64,000 nt of DNA from positions 135,001 through 199,000 of the forward strand of contig MVGU01001020.1 of NCBI GenBank assembly GCA_002005505.1. The letters run 5' to 3'. The notes beneath the pieces are model-generated. The model was not told the origin of the DNA and ran no database searches. It saw nothing but the letters and a program-made list of their open reading frames with translations. The position numbers and the translations under genes were made by a program. This document shows, piece after piece, positions 20,402-31,682 of the stretch; positions within the stretch are counted from its first letter, which is position 1, and every line of letters begins with the position of its first letter. The DNA is from Botryococcus braunii. Lineage: Eukaryota; Chlorophyta; Trebouxiophyceae.

Positions 20402-23048
20402 CGTCAGAACTCATATGGTGGGAGGGAACGTAAATGCGCGCACCGCGCTTCCACAAGCCACTATGGAAGCTTAACTTGCGGCGATTTTGTTTACGATGGA
20501 GCCAATCATCTATCTCATATGCCTCACTTAAAACCCTTCCCCATCCCCTCAACCCGTCCATCGGCGTGGGTAGGGTGGTGGAGTCTGCAGCCTCCCCAAC
20601 CCCCATCGCTCCTACTCCGACAGGGGGAGAGTGCTCCCCCAGGGGCCCTGCCCTAGCCTGAACCGACGCCTGAACCCCAGCCTGGGCCCGAGCTAGGGCT
20701 CGGACGTGGGCCCCGGCTAAGTGAGGACTCCTAGACAATGGGTCAGCAGGGTTAGTGGATCCCGGCGCATATTCCCATTGGATGTCGAATAACTGTAGAA
20801 ACTCCGCCCAGCGCGCCCGTCTGGGTGAGAGTAGGGTTTGGGTTTGCAAAAAACTATTCGCGCGATGGTCCGTAACAACTGTGAAAGTTTGCCCTAATAA
20901 GTAACACCTCCACTCCTTGAGGGCATACAACACACCTGCAAGCTCTTTCTCAGTTGTGGAATAATTGCGTTCGGCATTACTAAGCTTTTTACTGAAGTAT
21001 GCTACAGGTCTACCTTGCAATAGTACTGCACCCACCCCGTAGTCACTGGCATCTGAGATCACTTTGAAAGGCTTGCTACTGTCTGGGAGTGCTAGTACAG
21101 GAGCATTGGACAAAGTTTCTTTTAAACTTTGAAACGCGTGCTCTTCAGCTTCTCCCCACGTCCAAGGAACTTTGCCAGTGAGCCGGGTTAAGGGGGCCGC
21201 GAGGGTACTGTAACCCGGGACGAACTTGCGGAAGTAGTTGGCTAGTCCCAAGAATTGTCGTACGTGCGTGCTCCCCGTGGGTGTTGGCCAGTCCACAATA
21301 GTCCGAACTTTGGCAGGGTCAACTTTGATGCCGTCGCGCCCCACGACATGTCCCAAATACCGCAACTCGTCAGCAAAAAACTCACACTTGGATAATTTTG
21401 CATAAAGTTTTTCCTCTCTCAGCCGAGTAAGGATGCGAGTTAAGTGCTCTAAGTGCTGTTCCCTGGACTTGCTGTATACCAACAAATCATCTAGGTAAAC
21501 CACAACAAAACCCTCTCGAATAAAATCATGAAACACACTGTTCATCAGTCTCTGAAACGTGGAGGGAGCATTCGTGAGACCAAAAGGAAGCACCAAAAAT
21601 TCAAATGAACCTAAGGGTGTTCTAAAGGCGGTTTTGGGAACATCGGATTCATGTAATCGCACTTGATGGTAACCTGACAAGAGATCAAAAGAGGTAAAGA
21701 ACTTTGAACCCTGCAGCTTGTCCAGAAGATCGTCTATCCGTGGCAACGGATATTTGTCTTTGCTTGTTAAGTTATTAACTGCCCTGTAATCTATAACCAT
21801 TCGGAATGTTCCGTCTTTCTTTCTCACAAACAATATGGGGCTACCATACGGTGATGCACTCGGCCTGATGAAACCCTGTGCTAGTAATTCCTCAACCTGC
21901 CTCCGACACTCCGCCACTTCTGGTTCAGCCAACCTATAAGTGGGGCGACAGGGCGGCGTATGGCCGGGTGTCATAGGTATAGTGTGCAAGATGCCCCTGT
22001 CTGGAGGTAAATCTGGCAATTTCTCTGGAAAAACATCCAAAAACTCTAACAACAATTGCTTCAAGTCTTGTGGCTTGTCAGTCATACCCTCAATGACACG
22101 CCGGGAGTTTTCGTTTAAATTTAGGCCGGTGGCTCCGCTGTCTTCGTCCCAAGGATTATCCCCCTCTGTAGTTGCCACTGCAACCCTATGGAGATAGTGT
22201 GTTGCACAAACTGAGTCCTGTCCACTCCTTGCCTCTCGCACAACCCCCCAAAACCCTGGACAACCCTTTCGCATAGCCCGCCTAGCTTGACCCTCACTTA
22301 TAACATTCACTTTTTGCGCCGGTAAGGTACCTCTTTCACTAGGGGGCAGCGGGTTGAGGAGTGTAATGTAGTGTGAGGAATGAGGCGGTTTAAGATGAAC
22401 TGCGCCATGATTGTAGTCAATTAACGCTTTTCTTTCTTTCAGAAAATCCTCACCAAGGATTAAGTCCACCCCATCCAACAGAGTTTCGCAGACAATGAAA
22501 TCCCTCTGTTCCACATATGTTTGAGATAAGTGCACCCTGAGCTTAGCTGTCCCCGCCGAGCGCATGGTCTGCCCATCTGCAAGCTGGACATCCACACACT
22601 TCTTTGACAGCCTCACTCCGAGAGTAGCTAGGAAGTCATGTCTGACGAACGAGTGCGTCGCCCCGGTATCGACTAAAGCGACGCCCTTCACACCAGTACA
22701 GTTAACATGAAAAAGCATTGCTAAATGCCTATTTGAAAAAGCTTGAGCAAAAGATACGCTAAATTTGGGTCCGGCATGGTAAACTACATAGGAGTAGGGG
22801 ACATCAGGTCCCTTGGTACCTTGCAGGATAACTCTCATGCCTTTTAGCCATGGGTACACTGCCTTGGATTTCGCCACTTTACTACCCATTAGAAAACAAG
22901 CACTTAAATGTTTATTTGCTTGTTGCTCACGAGCGAAAGTGGATAAGGTGTCCTCCGCTTTACCTATAGGTACTGCAACAAATGTCGGTTTAGACGTTCC
23001 ATCGGGTAGGGTATTGTCAAAGGGGCCTCTAGAAAAAGAACAATGCAA
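20340..23048 (-). pseudogene. pol: GypB1 protease, reverse transcriptase, RNase H
   Basis: Over 900 codons read open. Protease: ALVDTGATHSFVRHDFL. RT: GFIRPSASPYGSPILFVRKK, FRMVIDYRAVNNLT, SFDLLSGYHQVRL, LPFGLTNAPSTFQRLMN and VVYLDDLLVYS (catalytic YLDD). RNase H: VISDASDYGVGAVLLQ, TTEKELAGVLYALKEWRCYL, TDHRANSFL and NPADPLSRSP. The linker before integrase is rich in RALARAQAGVQASVQARAG. A 1-bp insertion just after the expected ATG at about 23131 (ATGA overlap with gag) creates an early stop, so the real start is broken. At the 3' side it shifts frame before the integrase zinc domain. Confidence 0.92.
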
Positions 23049-23131
23049 AAACTCAGAACAACGTTGCTCGATAGAAGAATGAAAAGATTCCCATGGAACA
23101 AAAGTGTGGAGGTTTCCTTCTCAAACTCCAC

Positions 23132-24463
23132 TCATGGCCTACCGCGTCCCCTTGCCCGGCCCCGTCCACGGCCCCGTCCTCTGATTCTCCGTCCCCGTCC
23201 GGCCCCACCCTGTGCTGTCCACCCTTGCATAGGGGCTGCTCCCACACCGAGGGACCTAAAGTTGTTGTGGCCCCCTCCTACCCGTCGCCGCAGCAAATCA
23301 CCAGCCAGACCTGGAATTGGTGGAGCAGGCTGGTTTACCTCCTGTCTGGCCTTCACAATGTGTTGCAAGATGTCCCACTGTTGTTGATTAAGATAGGCGT
23401 TAGGGTCCTCTCTAAGTTTTTTGAGTGGGCAAAACCAAGATTCATGGCCAGGGGTATTGCACGCGTAACAGCTTCTGTTGAGGGGAAAGGCAACTCTAGT
23501 GTCCCTCCGATACTCGGGAGGTAAACCATCCCTGCGGGGATAAGGAGTCGCGCCTTGGATCGCGGCGACCGTGGCGAGCTGCGCAGGGTAACCATGGGCC
23601 ATCTGGATTGGCGCTGCCACCATCGGTGCAGCTGCCATCATCCCAAATTCATGACTGTAGTAGGGGATTGTCCAGTCCTGTCCGACGCCAGCAACGTGCG
23701 GTGCTGGGCCAACGGTGGCGGTTGCAATGCTTGAGTTAGGGCCCCCGGGGCCGGTTCTCAGTCTCTTTGCCTGTAAGGGCCCGCCCACCGCGGCATCGTA
23801 CCGTGTGAGTAAACTTATCAAGGCATCCAAATCATCAAAACCTTTGCCTGTTGTAGGGTTAATTGCTGAATATTTCTTTAAATCCTCACGTAGGCCTTTA
23901 CGAAACCTATGGATTTTCTCCCCCATGGATAGGTCCCCACTGACTTCTACCTCTGCTAGCAAGGTTGTAAAGCGCTCAACATACTTCTCAACTGATTCGT
24001 TGCCCTGATATACGGAATCAAGTTTATCCCTTGCCTTTGCAACCTTATCAGTGTTATCATAGACAGAAGACAACAGATCCCCAAAGAGAGCTAAATCCAC
24101 GACAGCACCTGGATTTTGCCTCACGTAAGCTGCTTTTTTTGTTAACCACACCTATTTCACGCTCTTTCCTAAACAGCGCACTGCGTAATCAACCCTGAGG
24201 TTCGCGGGCACACCGGTGAGTTCACAATATGACCTCACATCGTCTAGGAATTGTTCGAGATCGTCCCTGCGTCCCTCGAATTTTTCCGGTAAATGCGTTC
24301 GAACTGTCGGGATTCTTGCCTGTGGGTTCGCGGGGTTTTGAGCCGCGACTTCAGCGTTTTCTGCCTGTTGTCGTAACTCAGCCAGTTCGGCAGCCATTGC
24401 CGCTTCACGCCCCTCGGCCTCGGCCAAAGCAGCCTGCAGCTCTTCAACTTGTCGTCTAGCCAT
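23132..24463 (-). pseudogene. gag: GypB1 gag
   Basis: The first ATG in a good position is 24463 (MARRQVEELQAALAEAEGRE, a coiled coil). The capsid-like core reads EQFLDDVRSYCELTGVPANL, then TAG at 24152-24154 where GypB2 has Lys. The frame goes on as VYQGNESVEKYVERFTTLLA and MGEKIHRFRKGLREDLKKYS, with the knuckle CYACNTPGHESWFCP. It ends in an Arg/Gly-rich tail. Gag builds the particle and packages RNA. The N-terminal coding part lost in GypB2 is intact here (ARIPTVRTHLPEKFEGRRDD), so the two copies carry different lesions. Confidence 0.9.
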
Positions 24464-24660
24464 TTCTGAGCTGTCAGTGCTGGCGAGGCTCGGTGACACA
24501 GGAAATCGAGAAAGTCCGGGTGGGGGCCCTAAACTCGGTGACCCGAGTCGTAGGCCCCTAAAAGCGCCACACACACCACAACTAACCCAATCCGAATCTA
24601 TAGAATTCTCTGAAAAACTTCTTTGGGAAATTTTTTCAACGAGAGGAGCTCAAAATTTGG
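24464..24660 (-). other. GypB1 5' leader
   Basis: Untranslated stretch between PBS and gag ATG. The frame is open upstream from a GTG but no ATG supports an earlier start. Confidence 0.55.
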
Positions 24661-24678
24661 CCCCTCTCGCCGATACCA
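24661..24678 (-). promoter_or_regulatory. GypB1 primer-binding site
   Basis: Minus strand TGGTATCGGCGAGAGGGG, one base (C) inside the 5' LTR end. It resembles the priming site of GypC and GypE. Confidence 0.75.
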
Positions 24679-24679
24679 G

Positions 24680-24978
24680 TGATACAGTAGAAACGGCCAA
24701 AGGATGCGAAAACAATGGTTACAAGTTGTTTGGGCTCCACCTCAGTACCCGTCCAGTCCGGCCCGGTCCTTCCTCTGCCAAAGCCTTATTCTATCCTGTT
24801 CTAAGTGTGTCCCTGTCTCCATCGCCAATGCGCCTTGTCAAGTAAGGGGTCACTCCCTTGGCGCGTGAAGTAGCCACTTCTTGGCGTGGAGGAACATAAC
24901 TCACGAAGGGACCTTTATGGAGGTCCAAATCCTCGTGGTCCGGTCATTTTCCTATAACACGCGACTATTCCTGTTACA
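24680..24978 (-). repeat. GypB1 5' LTR
   Basis: 299 bp, correctly oriented with the body. Its outer end TGTTACA is followed by the TSD CACGA. Confidence 0.94.
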
Positions 24979-24983
24979 CACGA

Positions 24984-25262
24984 GCACCGGTTGCTCCACC
25001 TCCTATGCCAACTATACTTGATGGCAGCCTTTGGTATGAAGTTGAAGATATCATTGGTCACAAGGTCACTGGCTCCCGTCGTAACAAAGAGAAAGTCACT
25101 CCGACATATCATTTCCTCGTGAAGTGGAAAGGATGCCCCGAGACTGACAACTCGTGGGAACCCACATCCAATTTTCCCGCGAATCCGGAGACTCCCGCTA
25201 TGTTGATGCAATACCGCACGCAACATCCGTTGTTAAGGGCACCTGCCGTACGGCATGGATGA
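24984..25262 (+). pseudogene. pol: GypA2 chromodomain
   Basis: It resumes after GypB1 with APVAPPPMPTILDGSLWYEV, then EDIIGHKVTGSRRNKEKV, YHFLVKWKGCPETDNSWEPT and SNFPANPETPAMLMQYR, then a stop. This is a canonical chromodomain with the aromatic and Trp positions kept. It closely resembles that of GypA1. It is linked in frame to LLKPYKGGTR at 18104 once GypB1 and one TSD copy are removed. Confidence 0.9.
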
Positions 25263-25832
25263 CCCTGGCTGTGGCCTTAGTAGCAAGCCTCTTAAGGTGG
25301 GGGGAGGCTGGGGTCCTTTTGTTCAATGGCCCGAAGGGATTGAGCCCGAATTCGTGTAGCGGGACACGTGCTAGCGTTGATCCAGTCTGAGCCAATACCC
25401 GAAAGTGGCGAGGAAGTATGTCTCGTCCCAACATAGACGCGCCCTCTCGTTTTTCTCCGAAGAGGATGACCTGCACTTGGGCACCTATTGTCATATCTGG
25501 TGGTTTCAGGGTCTGCAGCCCTGTGTCGTTGGTGGGTGCTAACTTCGTGCGAGACCCATTCAACATGCGGCCATTGCGGGTGCTGGACGCCAGAACGTGA
25601 TGGTAAACCACTCGCCCGCGGAAGTATGTCGTATGACGTCAGTAGGCAGTATGGGTTGCACTGCTAGCGAGTTGGGTCTCGCACCTGGACTCCTTAGCTT
25701 GAGGGATGGTGTGGCTGGCCACCACTACCGATTCAACGGTTAAGGTATGAAGGGAACGAATCCATGTACTATGAAGTATGGTTAATTCACCGGGGTCTCG
25801 CGGGGACGCTAGACACTTAACGTGGGGGGAGT
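25263..25832 (+). other. GypA2 3' untranslated region and PPT
   Basis: No gene seen. CGTGGGGGGAGT (25821-25832) is the likely polypurine tract directly before the LTR. A second purine tract (GGTGGGGGGAGG near 25298-25310) lies closer to the gene but is not followed by an LTR start. Confidence 0.6.
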
Positions 25833-26076
25833 TGTAACAGTGACTAGGACCGGGTTCGAATCGGCTAAGTGCTCGGGTCGGATCCGTGTTATCATGGTCC
25901 TTCTGGATAAGGTCTCGTGGAAAGTGCAGTACGGCAATTGTGCCTTGTAGTAGCGTAGCTCAAGGGACGTGTCCCTAGTCGGCGCAACAAGGATACAGAT
26001 TGTAAGGGATTCCGTGCAAGCTTAATGTAATGTCTCAGTCTCACTTCCTAAACCCTCTAATTGCACTATTCTTACA
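25833..26076 (+). repeat. GypA2 3' LTR
   Basis: It begins TGTAACAGTGACTAGG after the PPT and ends TTGCACTATTCTTACA, followed by the TSD TCACG. The end resembles the GypA1 LTR end. No full 5' partner exists. Only the last 36 bp are present, inverted, at 8419-8454. Confidence 0.78.
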
Positions 26077-26081
26077 TCACG

Positions 26082-27096
<1,015 letters not shown>

Positions 27097-27114
27097 CTTC
27101 CCCTTGCCTCTTCC

Positions 27115-27510
27115 TCACAAAAACTTGGCCAGACCCAAGGAATCACGATGTCCCTGAAATACTTGCCTAGTTAAGGGCTTAGTGAAAATATCAGCCACAT
27201 TTCTGGCTGATGGGATATATCTGACATCTACCTGCCCAGTGCAATAGCTTCTCGAGCAAAGTGGAAGCTGATTGCAATATGCTTGGTGTGCTTTGAAAAC
27301 ACCGGATTTCTGAGATGATTGATACATCCCTGATTATCACAATGGATTTTGACAATCCATGGAGAAATTCCAATTTCCTCCAGGAATCCCTTCATCCAAT
27401 TTGCCTCCTTTACAGCTGCACTTGCCGCCAGAAATTCAGCTTCTACTGTTGAAGTTGCCACAGCAGATTGCTTCTTACTTCCCCAAACTACAGCGCCTCC
27501 TGTAGCATTT
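27115..27510 (-). pseudogene. pol: CopZ RNase H C-terminal part
   Basis: The frames 27228-27461 and 27115-27327 together give ATSTVEAEFLAASAAVKEAN, IHCDNQGCINHLRNPVFSKH and ARNVADIFTKPLTRQVF, then HRDSLGLAKFL. This is the copia RNase H end and its conserved 'NvADimTKpL' tail. One frameshift near 27235 separates the two. Upstream the sequence stops matching at about 27510, after VVWGSKKQ. RT and the first half of RNase H are absent. Confidence 0.83.
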
Positions 27511-27723
27511 CCTACGGTATAATGCTCTAGTACTCCTTGGCATTGCTCTATGACTTGCCTTGAGATCAGGATTCGCAGTACAACCTCGCTCAGGTAGCTC
27601 GCTCGGTTGCCCGACTATGCGTCAGAGGCAGTACACTATAATTAGACTCACCCTGAGTTTAAGAGTGGGCATGCGGATCATCCATGTAACATCTTTTCCG
27701 TGGACTCGAGACCTTGTCTGACT
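27511..27723. other. Unrelated filler at the CopZ RT deletion
   Basis: About 210 bp with no similarity to copia coding sequence and no open frame of note. It sits exactly where about 1 kb of RT should be. It has no visible TIRs or TSD. Confidence 0.5.
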
Positions 27724-28957
27724 CTAAAACCTCTTCAGCTTTGCCATAATCCTACATTTGGTGTCGGCGACAAAGGATAGTTCAGAATACTTCCCCTCGG
27801 GCTTGTGCCTGGCACCACCTTTCTCACTGATTGATGGTGTGTCAGGAGGCATGCCATTGGAATTCACACATCGCCCACCTCTTACATTTCTCTCAGGCAC
27901 TGTGCAGGACCCACCTAGGCAACTCAGCACATATGGACCAGTAGCAGTCTGATCATTGACTGCCCCCCTCTTAGCACTTACATGTACTGCAGAGCTCTCA
28001 GGATCCTGCCCTCCAGCCTGCGCTTCCCCTTGTCCCACTGACCCACAGTCACTTTCTGTAAACCCCTCTCGCACACAGCACTCTTCCCCCTCCCGTGCCA
28101 GCAGGAGATCTCGATTAGTGTTCCTTTGCTCATAGCGTTGGGCCCGTGACAGTCCGTCTGACTGTACATTAAGGTTCTCGGAGGCATCGGGCCGCAATAA
28201 TCGCTGGGCTCTCTCCAACATGGGTCCTTGCGGCACGGGTCCACTGTTGCCTCTCGCCAGGTTGTGCAGTGTCTCAAACATGCCTGATGTTGCCATATCG
28301 GTTGGAGAGGGTGATCCAGTTGGTGCAGATCCAGGTTCTGTATGCTTCTCCACGGGGTTGTTGTCCGTCTGGCTGAAAGGCTCGGGTTCAGCCTCATCAG
28401 AGGGTCCTAGGAGGGTGCTGTCTGGTCTGATGCTGGGGTCAGGGAGGCTGACAACTTCCTCCGAGGTATTCTCACTGTCTACTCCAATACGTGGGAACAC
28501 AGGCATAGAGTTTTCAGCAGGAGTTGGAGTCTGCCACGCAACACCAAGCTCTTCCGGATATGAAAAGGAGTGCTGCAAGTCTGAGGAGATGCTCATCCCT
28601 ACTCTAGGGGCTCCTCTAATGTGTTCCACAAACACCATGTCTCGGCTTTCTTTCCAAACACCGCCACCCAGCAAAATCCGGAATGCCTTGGATACTTGGG
28701 AATATGTTGTAAACATGCCAGGGATTGCCTTGGGAGAAAAGACACCCCTCTGCTGGTCACGCACATGCACATATGCCAGGCAGCCCCACGTGCGCAAGAG
28801 TGACACATCTGGTTTAAATTCAAGGAAACTCTCAGAAGGAGTGAGAGGCCTGCCTGTGCTGGGGCCCATATTAAGAAGAGTGCAGGCTGTCTCCAGCGCC
28901 TCCTTCCAAACTACTGGGCTGGCTGCTGCAAAGGACAGAAGTGTTCTGGTGCGCTCC
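27724..28957 (-). pseudogene. pol: CopZ integrase C-terminal module and linker
   Basis: The frame contains ANRTLKERTRTLLSFAAASP, LLRTWGCLAYVHVRDQQRGV, FSPKAIPGMFTTYSQVSKAF and VWKESRDMVFVEHIRGAP, the copia integrase C-terminal module. About 280 residues of Ser/Pro/Glu-rich linker follow. The expected catalytic AERMNRT reads AGRANRT, so the third catalytic residue (Glu) is replaced by Gly. The start is joined to the upstream integrase part by a frameshift near 28990. Confidence 0.82.
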
Positions 28958-29842
28958 TTAAGTGTCCGATTGGCTCTCCCGGCAATTCCGCTGTGGAGTG
29001 TAGGGAGCTGACATCTCCAGTTTAGTACCCTGGGATGCACAGAACTCCTTGAAACGGGAGTTAATAAATTCCGTTCCTCGGTCACATCGGATGCAGTTTA
29101 CTGTTAGCCTTTTCTGTGTCTGCCAGTACATGATAAGGCACCTGACAACTGATCCGATAACATCTTTAGACTTCACTGGCAGGACAGCCTTCCACTGTGA
29201 GGCTTCATCAACCACAGTTACCCAAAATCGTTCCCTAGTAATGGCGGCTGGGGAAATGGGGCCCACAGTATCTATGTGTATTCGATCAAGGGGATTCAAA
29301 GCGGGTCTGCTGCTGTCTCCAAAAGGGGGGCGAGAGTGTTTTCCTTCTATGCAGGCTTCACAATAGGTTGGACAGTTGGTACATGGAGATAAGATGGTAT
29401 CAATTCATGTGACCAACAGTTCCCTGGACAATCGCTGCATCCAGGGCTCACCTGGGTGCCCCATTCGACTATGCCAAAGGAATCTTCTCGCACAATCATG
29501 GGACATTGACTTATGAGATTTAGGTTTCGCAGCAGCATTCACACTTGAGGGAGCAGTACTGGTAGGCAAAGGATAGGTTCCATGGACATAGAACAGGCCA
29601 TTTTCTGAGCTGACAGGAGTTCTCCAATTATTCGGGCCTGACACTGTAGTGAAGGCTCCTACACAGTCTGTGGAAAATGTAACTCCATCTCTGAGGGCAG
29701 CTGACACCCCAAGATATTGGTAGTGGCGGAGGGAACACACTGTACATGGTGCAGCCACTGTGGTGCACACTGTGGACTGAGCAGACACACAGATCCAGTG
29801 GCAATAATTCCACCAGTGGCGTCGGAGGTTGCTAGTTGCAGG
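28958..29842 (-). pseudogene. pol: CopZ protease end, pre-integrase and integrase core
   Basis: From the GypC junction the frame reads PLQLATSDATGGIIATGSVC (protease C-terminus), then MGHPGEPWMQRLSRELL and CPTYCEACIEGKHSRPPFGD (zinc region). The core follows with RIHIDTVGPISPAAITRERF (Asp), IRCDRGTEFINSRFKEFC (Asp) and MSAPYTPQ. Several frame changes (near 29400, 29660 and 29000) and a stop after SRELLVT are present. It is homologous to CopX integrase throughout but clearly a different family. Confidence 0.8.
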
Positions 29843-29847
29843 GGAAT

Positions 29848-30323
29848 TGTGATGGAATGTAGGGATTTCCCGGCATTTCTGGACATTTCCCTTACCCCCT
29901 AGCCTAGGCGCACATGTGGCGCACATGTCGTACCAGCAACGCGAGTACGCACGTGCCTAGCGTCTAGCCTTGGCTTCCTAGCCGTCGAATTCCATTGGAT
30001 AGTTATGGACGTTACTCTCATAGTAGGATTCTAGGATATTTTCTAGATACTATTGTAGAGGTTTGGTGGACTAGTGCGCTACCATTGGAGGAACGTGAAC
30101 ACACGATCACGAACCACGGGAAGGAACGGATAGAGACGTAAGCCACGGGAAGACACGCACTCAGGTAATTTGGAAGCTTAGTAGACCACAAGTAGGGAGT
30201 GGAAGCTCCGTGAGGTGGGGGTTACTTGTAATTGGAAAGAGCGTCCAACTTGTCGGCCATCCGGCCTTGTCTCTCTCTCTCTCACAACTTGGAAATTCTC
30301 CCTAACTTGTGCATTCTACGACA
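29848..30323 (+). repeat. GypC 5' LTR
   Basis: 476 bp, TGTGATGGAATGTAGGG to CATTCTACGACA. It contains a CT-rich run near 30270-30284. Confidence 0.95.
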
Positions 30324-30325
30324 TC

Positions 30326-30343
30326 TGGTATCGGCGAGATGCC
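30326..30343 (+). promoter_or_regulatory. GypC primer-binding site
   Basis: TGGTATCGGCGAGATGCC, 2 bp after the LTR. The TGGTATCGGCGAGA core is shared with GypB. Confidence 0.75.
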
Positions 30344-30441
30344 GAATTGTTCTCTGCAAGTCTTTCGCGTGGTGGAAGGAGGAAAGTCGTAGGAGGGAGA
30401 TCGTTCGATGGAAGGTCCTAACTCTCATATGTGGGCCGTAG

Positions 30442-31680
30442 ATGTCACCGCCCTCTTCTGGGAAGTTTAAAAACCTTTCTTCGGAAGAAAGAGAATTTTT
30501 GGAAGCGTTGGAAAGCTCAGGGGAGCTGGTAGAGGACTTGATGGAGGGGGCATCTCGCGATCCGTCGCCCGCTCCGTCCACACCAAAGACAAAGAAGATC
30601 AAGTTGACCAATAAAATAAAGGAGCAGTTATTTTTGGAATTTAAGGAAAAGCTTCTTGCCGAAAGGCAAGTTGGAGGGGATGGGGTGGAGGAGACTCCTC
30701 GCCCTAGTGGACAAGTAAGAGCAACTCCTCCTTCTTTGTTTTCGGGAAAGAGGGGATCTTTTTGCTATTTTGCAAGGAAGTTGGAAGGCTATGCAAAACT
30801 AACCAATGTGCCTGCAGGAAAGTGGGTGGCCTTGGGAGTGCAATTGATGGAAGAAAGACCCACAAAAGTTTGGGACACACATGTAAGGAAACTAGAAAAG
30901 GAAGGGATACATGAGCATACATTGGAATGGAAGGATTTTAAAACTTTTATGGTTAAAAGATATGATTCCACAGACACAGTGGCCATTGCCAGGGCAAAAT
31001 TAGACAAAGTCTTTCAAGGAAATGAGACTGTCGAGAGATATATTGAAAGATTTATGTCTCTCTTAGCAGATGTAGAGGTTGACTATCAAATAGCCATGCA
31101 AGACCAGTTACATCTTTTTACCAAGGGTCTTAATACTCCTCTCAAACTTGCATGCACTGTGAACCCTGCAACAGGCAGTCCTTTCACTGATCTGGAAGAC
31201 ATTTGCACTTATGTTGTTAAATATGAGGCAAGTCTCAAAAGCACATATGTGGATGCACAGGGACCCAAGAGGAAGAGGGTCTACACCCAGACACCTCAAG
31301 TGGCAGCAGGAGTGGTGGAACAACAGCCCCCTGCACCACCTTCCTTGGGTTTGGTGGGAGCACCCCCTTTTGGGTCCGGGAGAAAAATTGATTCTAGAAC
31401 CTCTATTCCAAAGGATAGGGAATGCTATTTTTGTCATAAACTAGGCCACGAGTCATGGCAGTGTGTTGCTAAAAAGCAATATCTAGCTGCCAAAGCTCAA
31501 GCTAGTGGGCACACCCCATCAAATTTTCAGCCTGGATTCTATCCGAGGCAAGGAAACAATCAACCAGTGGCAGCACCACTGCAAGGTGTTTCACCTCCCT
31601 CACACATTGGGCCTAAGGGATTTAACAAGGGAAAACATTGGAAAGGGAAAGGGAAGGGCAAGGGCCCTAAACAAGATTAG
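30442..31680 (+). CDS. gag: GypC Gag
   Basis: 412 codons from ATG (MSPPSSGKFKNLSSEEREFL). A Ty3 capsid-like domain covers about residues 100-270 (CYFARKLEGYAKLTNVPAGK, VFQGNETVERYIERFMSLLA, LHLFTKGLNTPLKLACTVNP). The knuckle CYFCHKLGHESWQC follows (about residues 330-345). The tail is Lys/Gly-rich (KGKHWKGKGKGKGPKQD) and would bind RNA. It forms the particle in the cytoplasm. It ends TAG, and the pol ATG follows after two bases in another frame, so expression would need reinitiation or frameshifting. No lesion is seen. The knuckle and spacing match the GypB gag, showing related families. Confidence 0.9.
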   Translation: MSPPSSGKFKNLSSEEREFLEALESSGELVEDLMEGASRDPSPAPSTPKTKKIKLTNKIKEQLFLEFKEKLLAERQVGGDGVEETPRPSGQVRATPPSLFSGKRGSFCYFARKLEGYAKLTNVPAGKWVALGVQLMEERPTKVWDTHVRKLEKEGIHEHTLEWKDFKTFMVKRYDSTDTVAIARAKLDKVFQGNETVERYIERFMSLLADVEVDYQIAMQDQLHLFTKGLNTPLKLACTVNPATGSPFTDLEDICTYVVKYEASLKSTYVDAQGPKRKRVYTQTPQVAAGVVEQQPPAPPSLGLVGAPPFGSGRKIDSRTSIPKDRECYFCHKLGHESWQCVAKKQYLAAKAQASGHTPSNFQPGFYPRQGNNQPVAAPLQGVSPPSHIGPKGFNKGKHWKGKGKGKGPKQD

Positions 31681-31682
31681 TC

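Larger units (their letters stand above)
18105..24978 (-). mobile_element. GypB1: Ty3 chromovirus with one LTR inverted
   Basis: CACGA duplications flank it (18100-18104 and 24979-24983). The body (gag, pol, PPT) is on the minus strand and the 24680-24978 LTR is correctly minus. The 299-bp LTR at 18105-18403 is in plus orientation, so both outer ends are U3 starts (TGTAACAGG outward). Two extra bases, CT, sit between the inverted LTR's U5 end and the PPT. Coding lesions are a stop in gag, a frameshift at the pol start and a 2-bp loss in integrase. The body is nearly identical to GypB2, so insertion was recent. Confidence 0.92.
8419..26076 (+). mobile_element. GypA2: 5'-truncated Ty3 chromovirus, host of three insertions
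   Basis: TCACG occurs directly outside both ends (8414-8418 and 26077-26081). The right end is a normal LTR U5 end (ending CTTACA). The left end is a 36-bp inverted copy of that same U5 end, joined to the middle of RT. The reading frame runs RT, RNase H, integrase and chromodomain in the plus direction. It is interrupted by an AT-rich insert (8631-8868 including the TSD copy), CopX1 (9036-16137) and GypB1 (18105-24983). Each interruption has a TSD, and the frame resumes exactly after removing one copy. Gag, protease and the N-terminal half of RT are absent. Confidence 0.85.
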
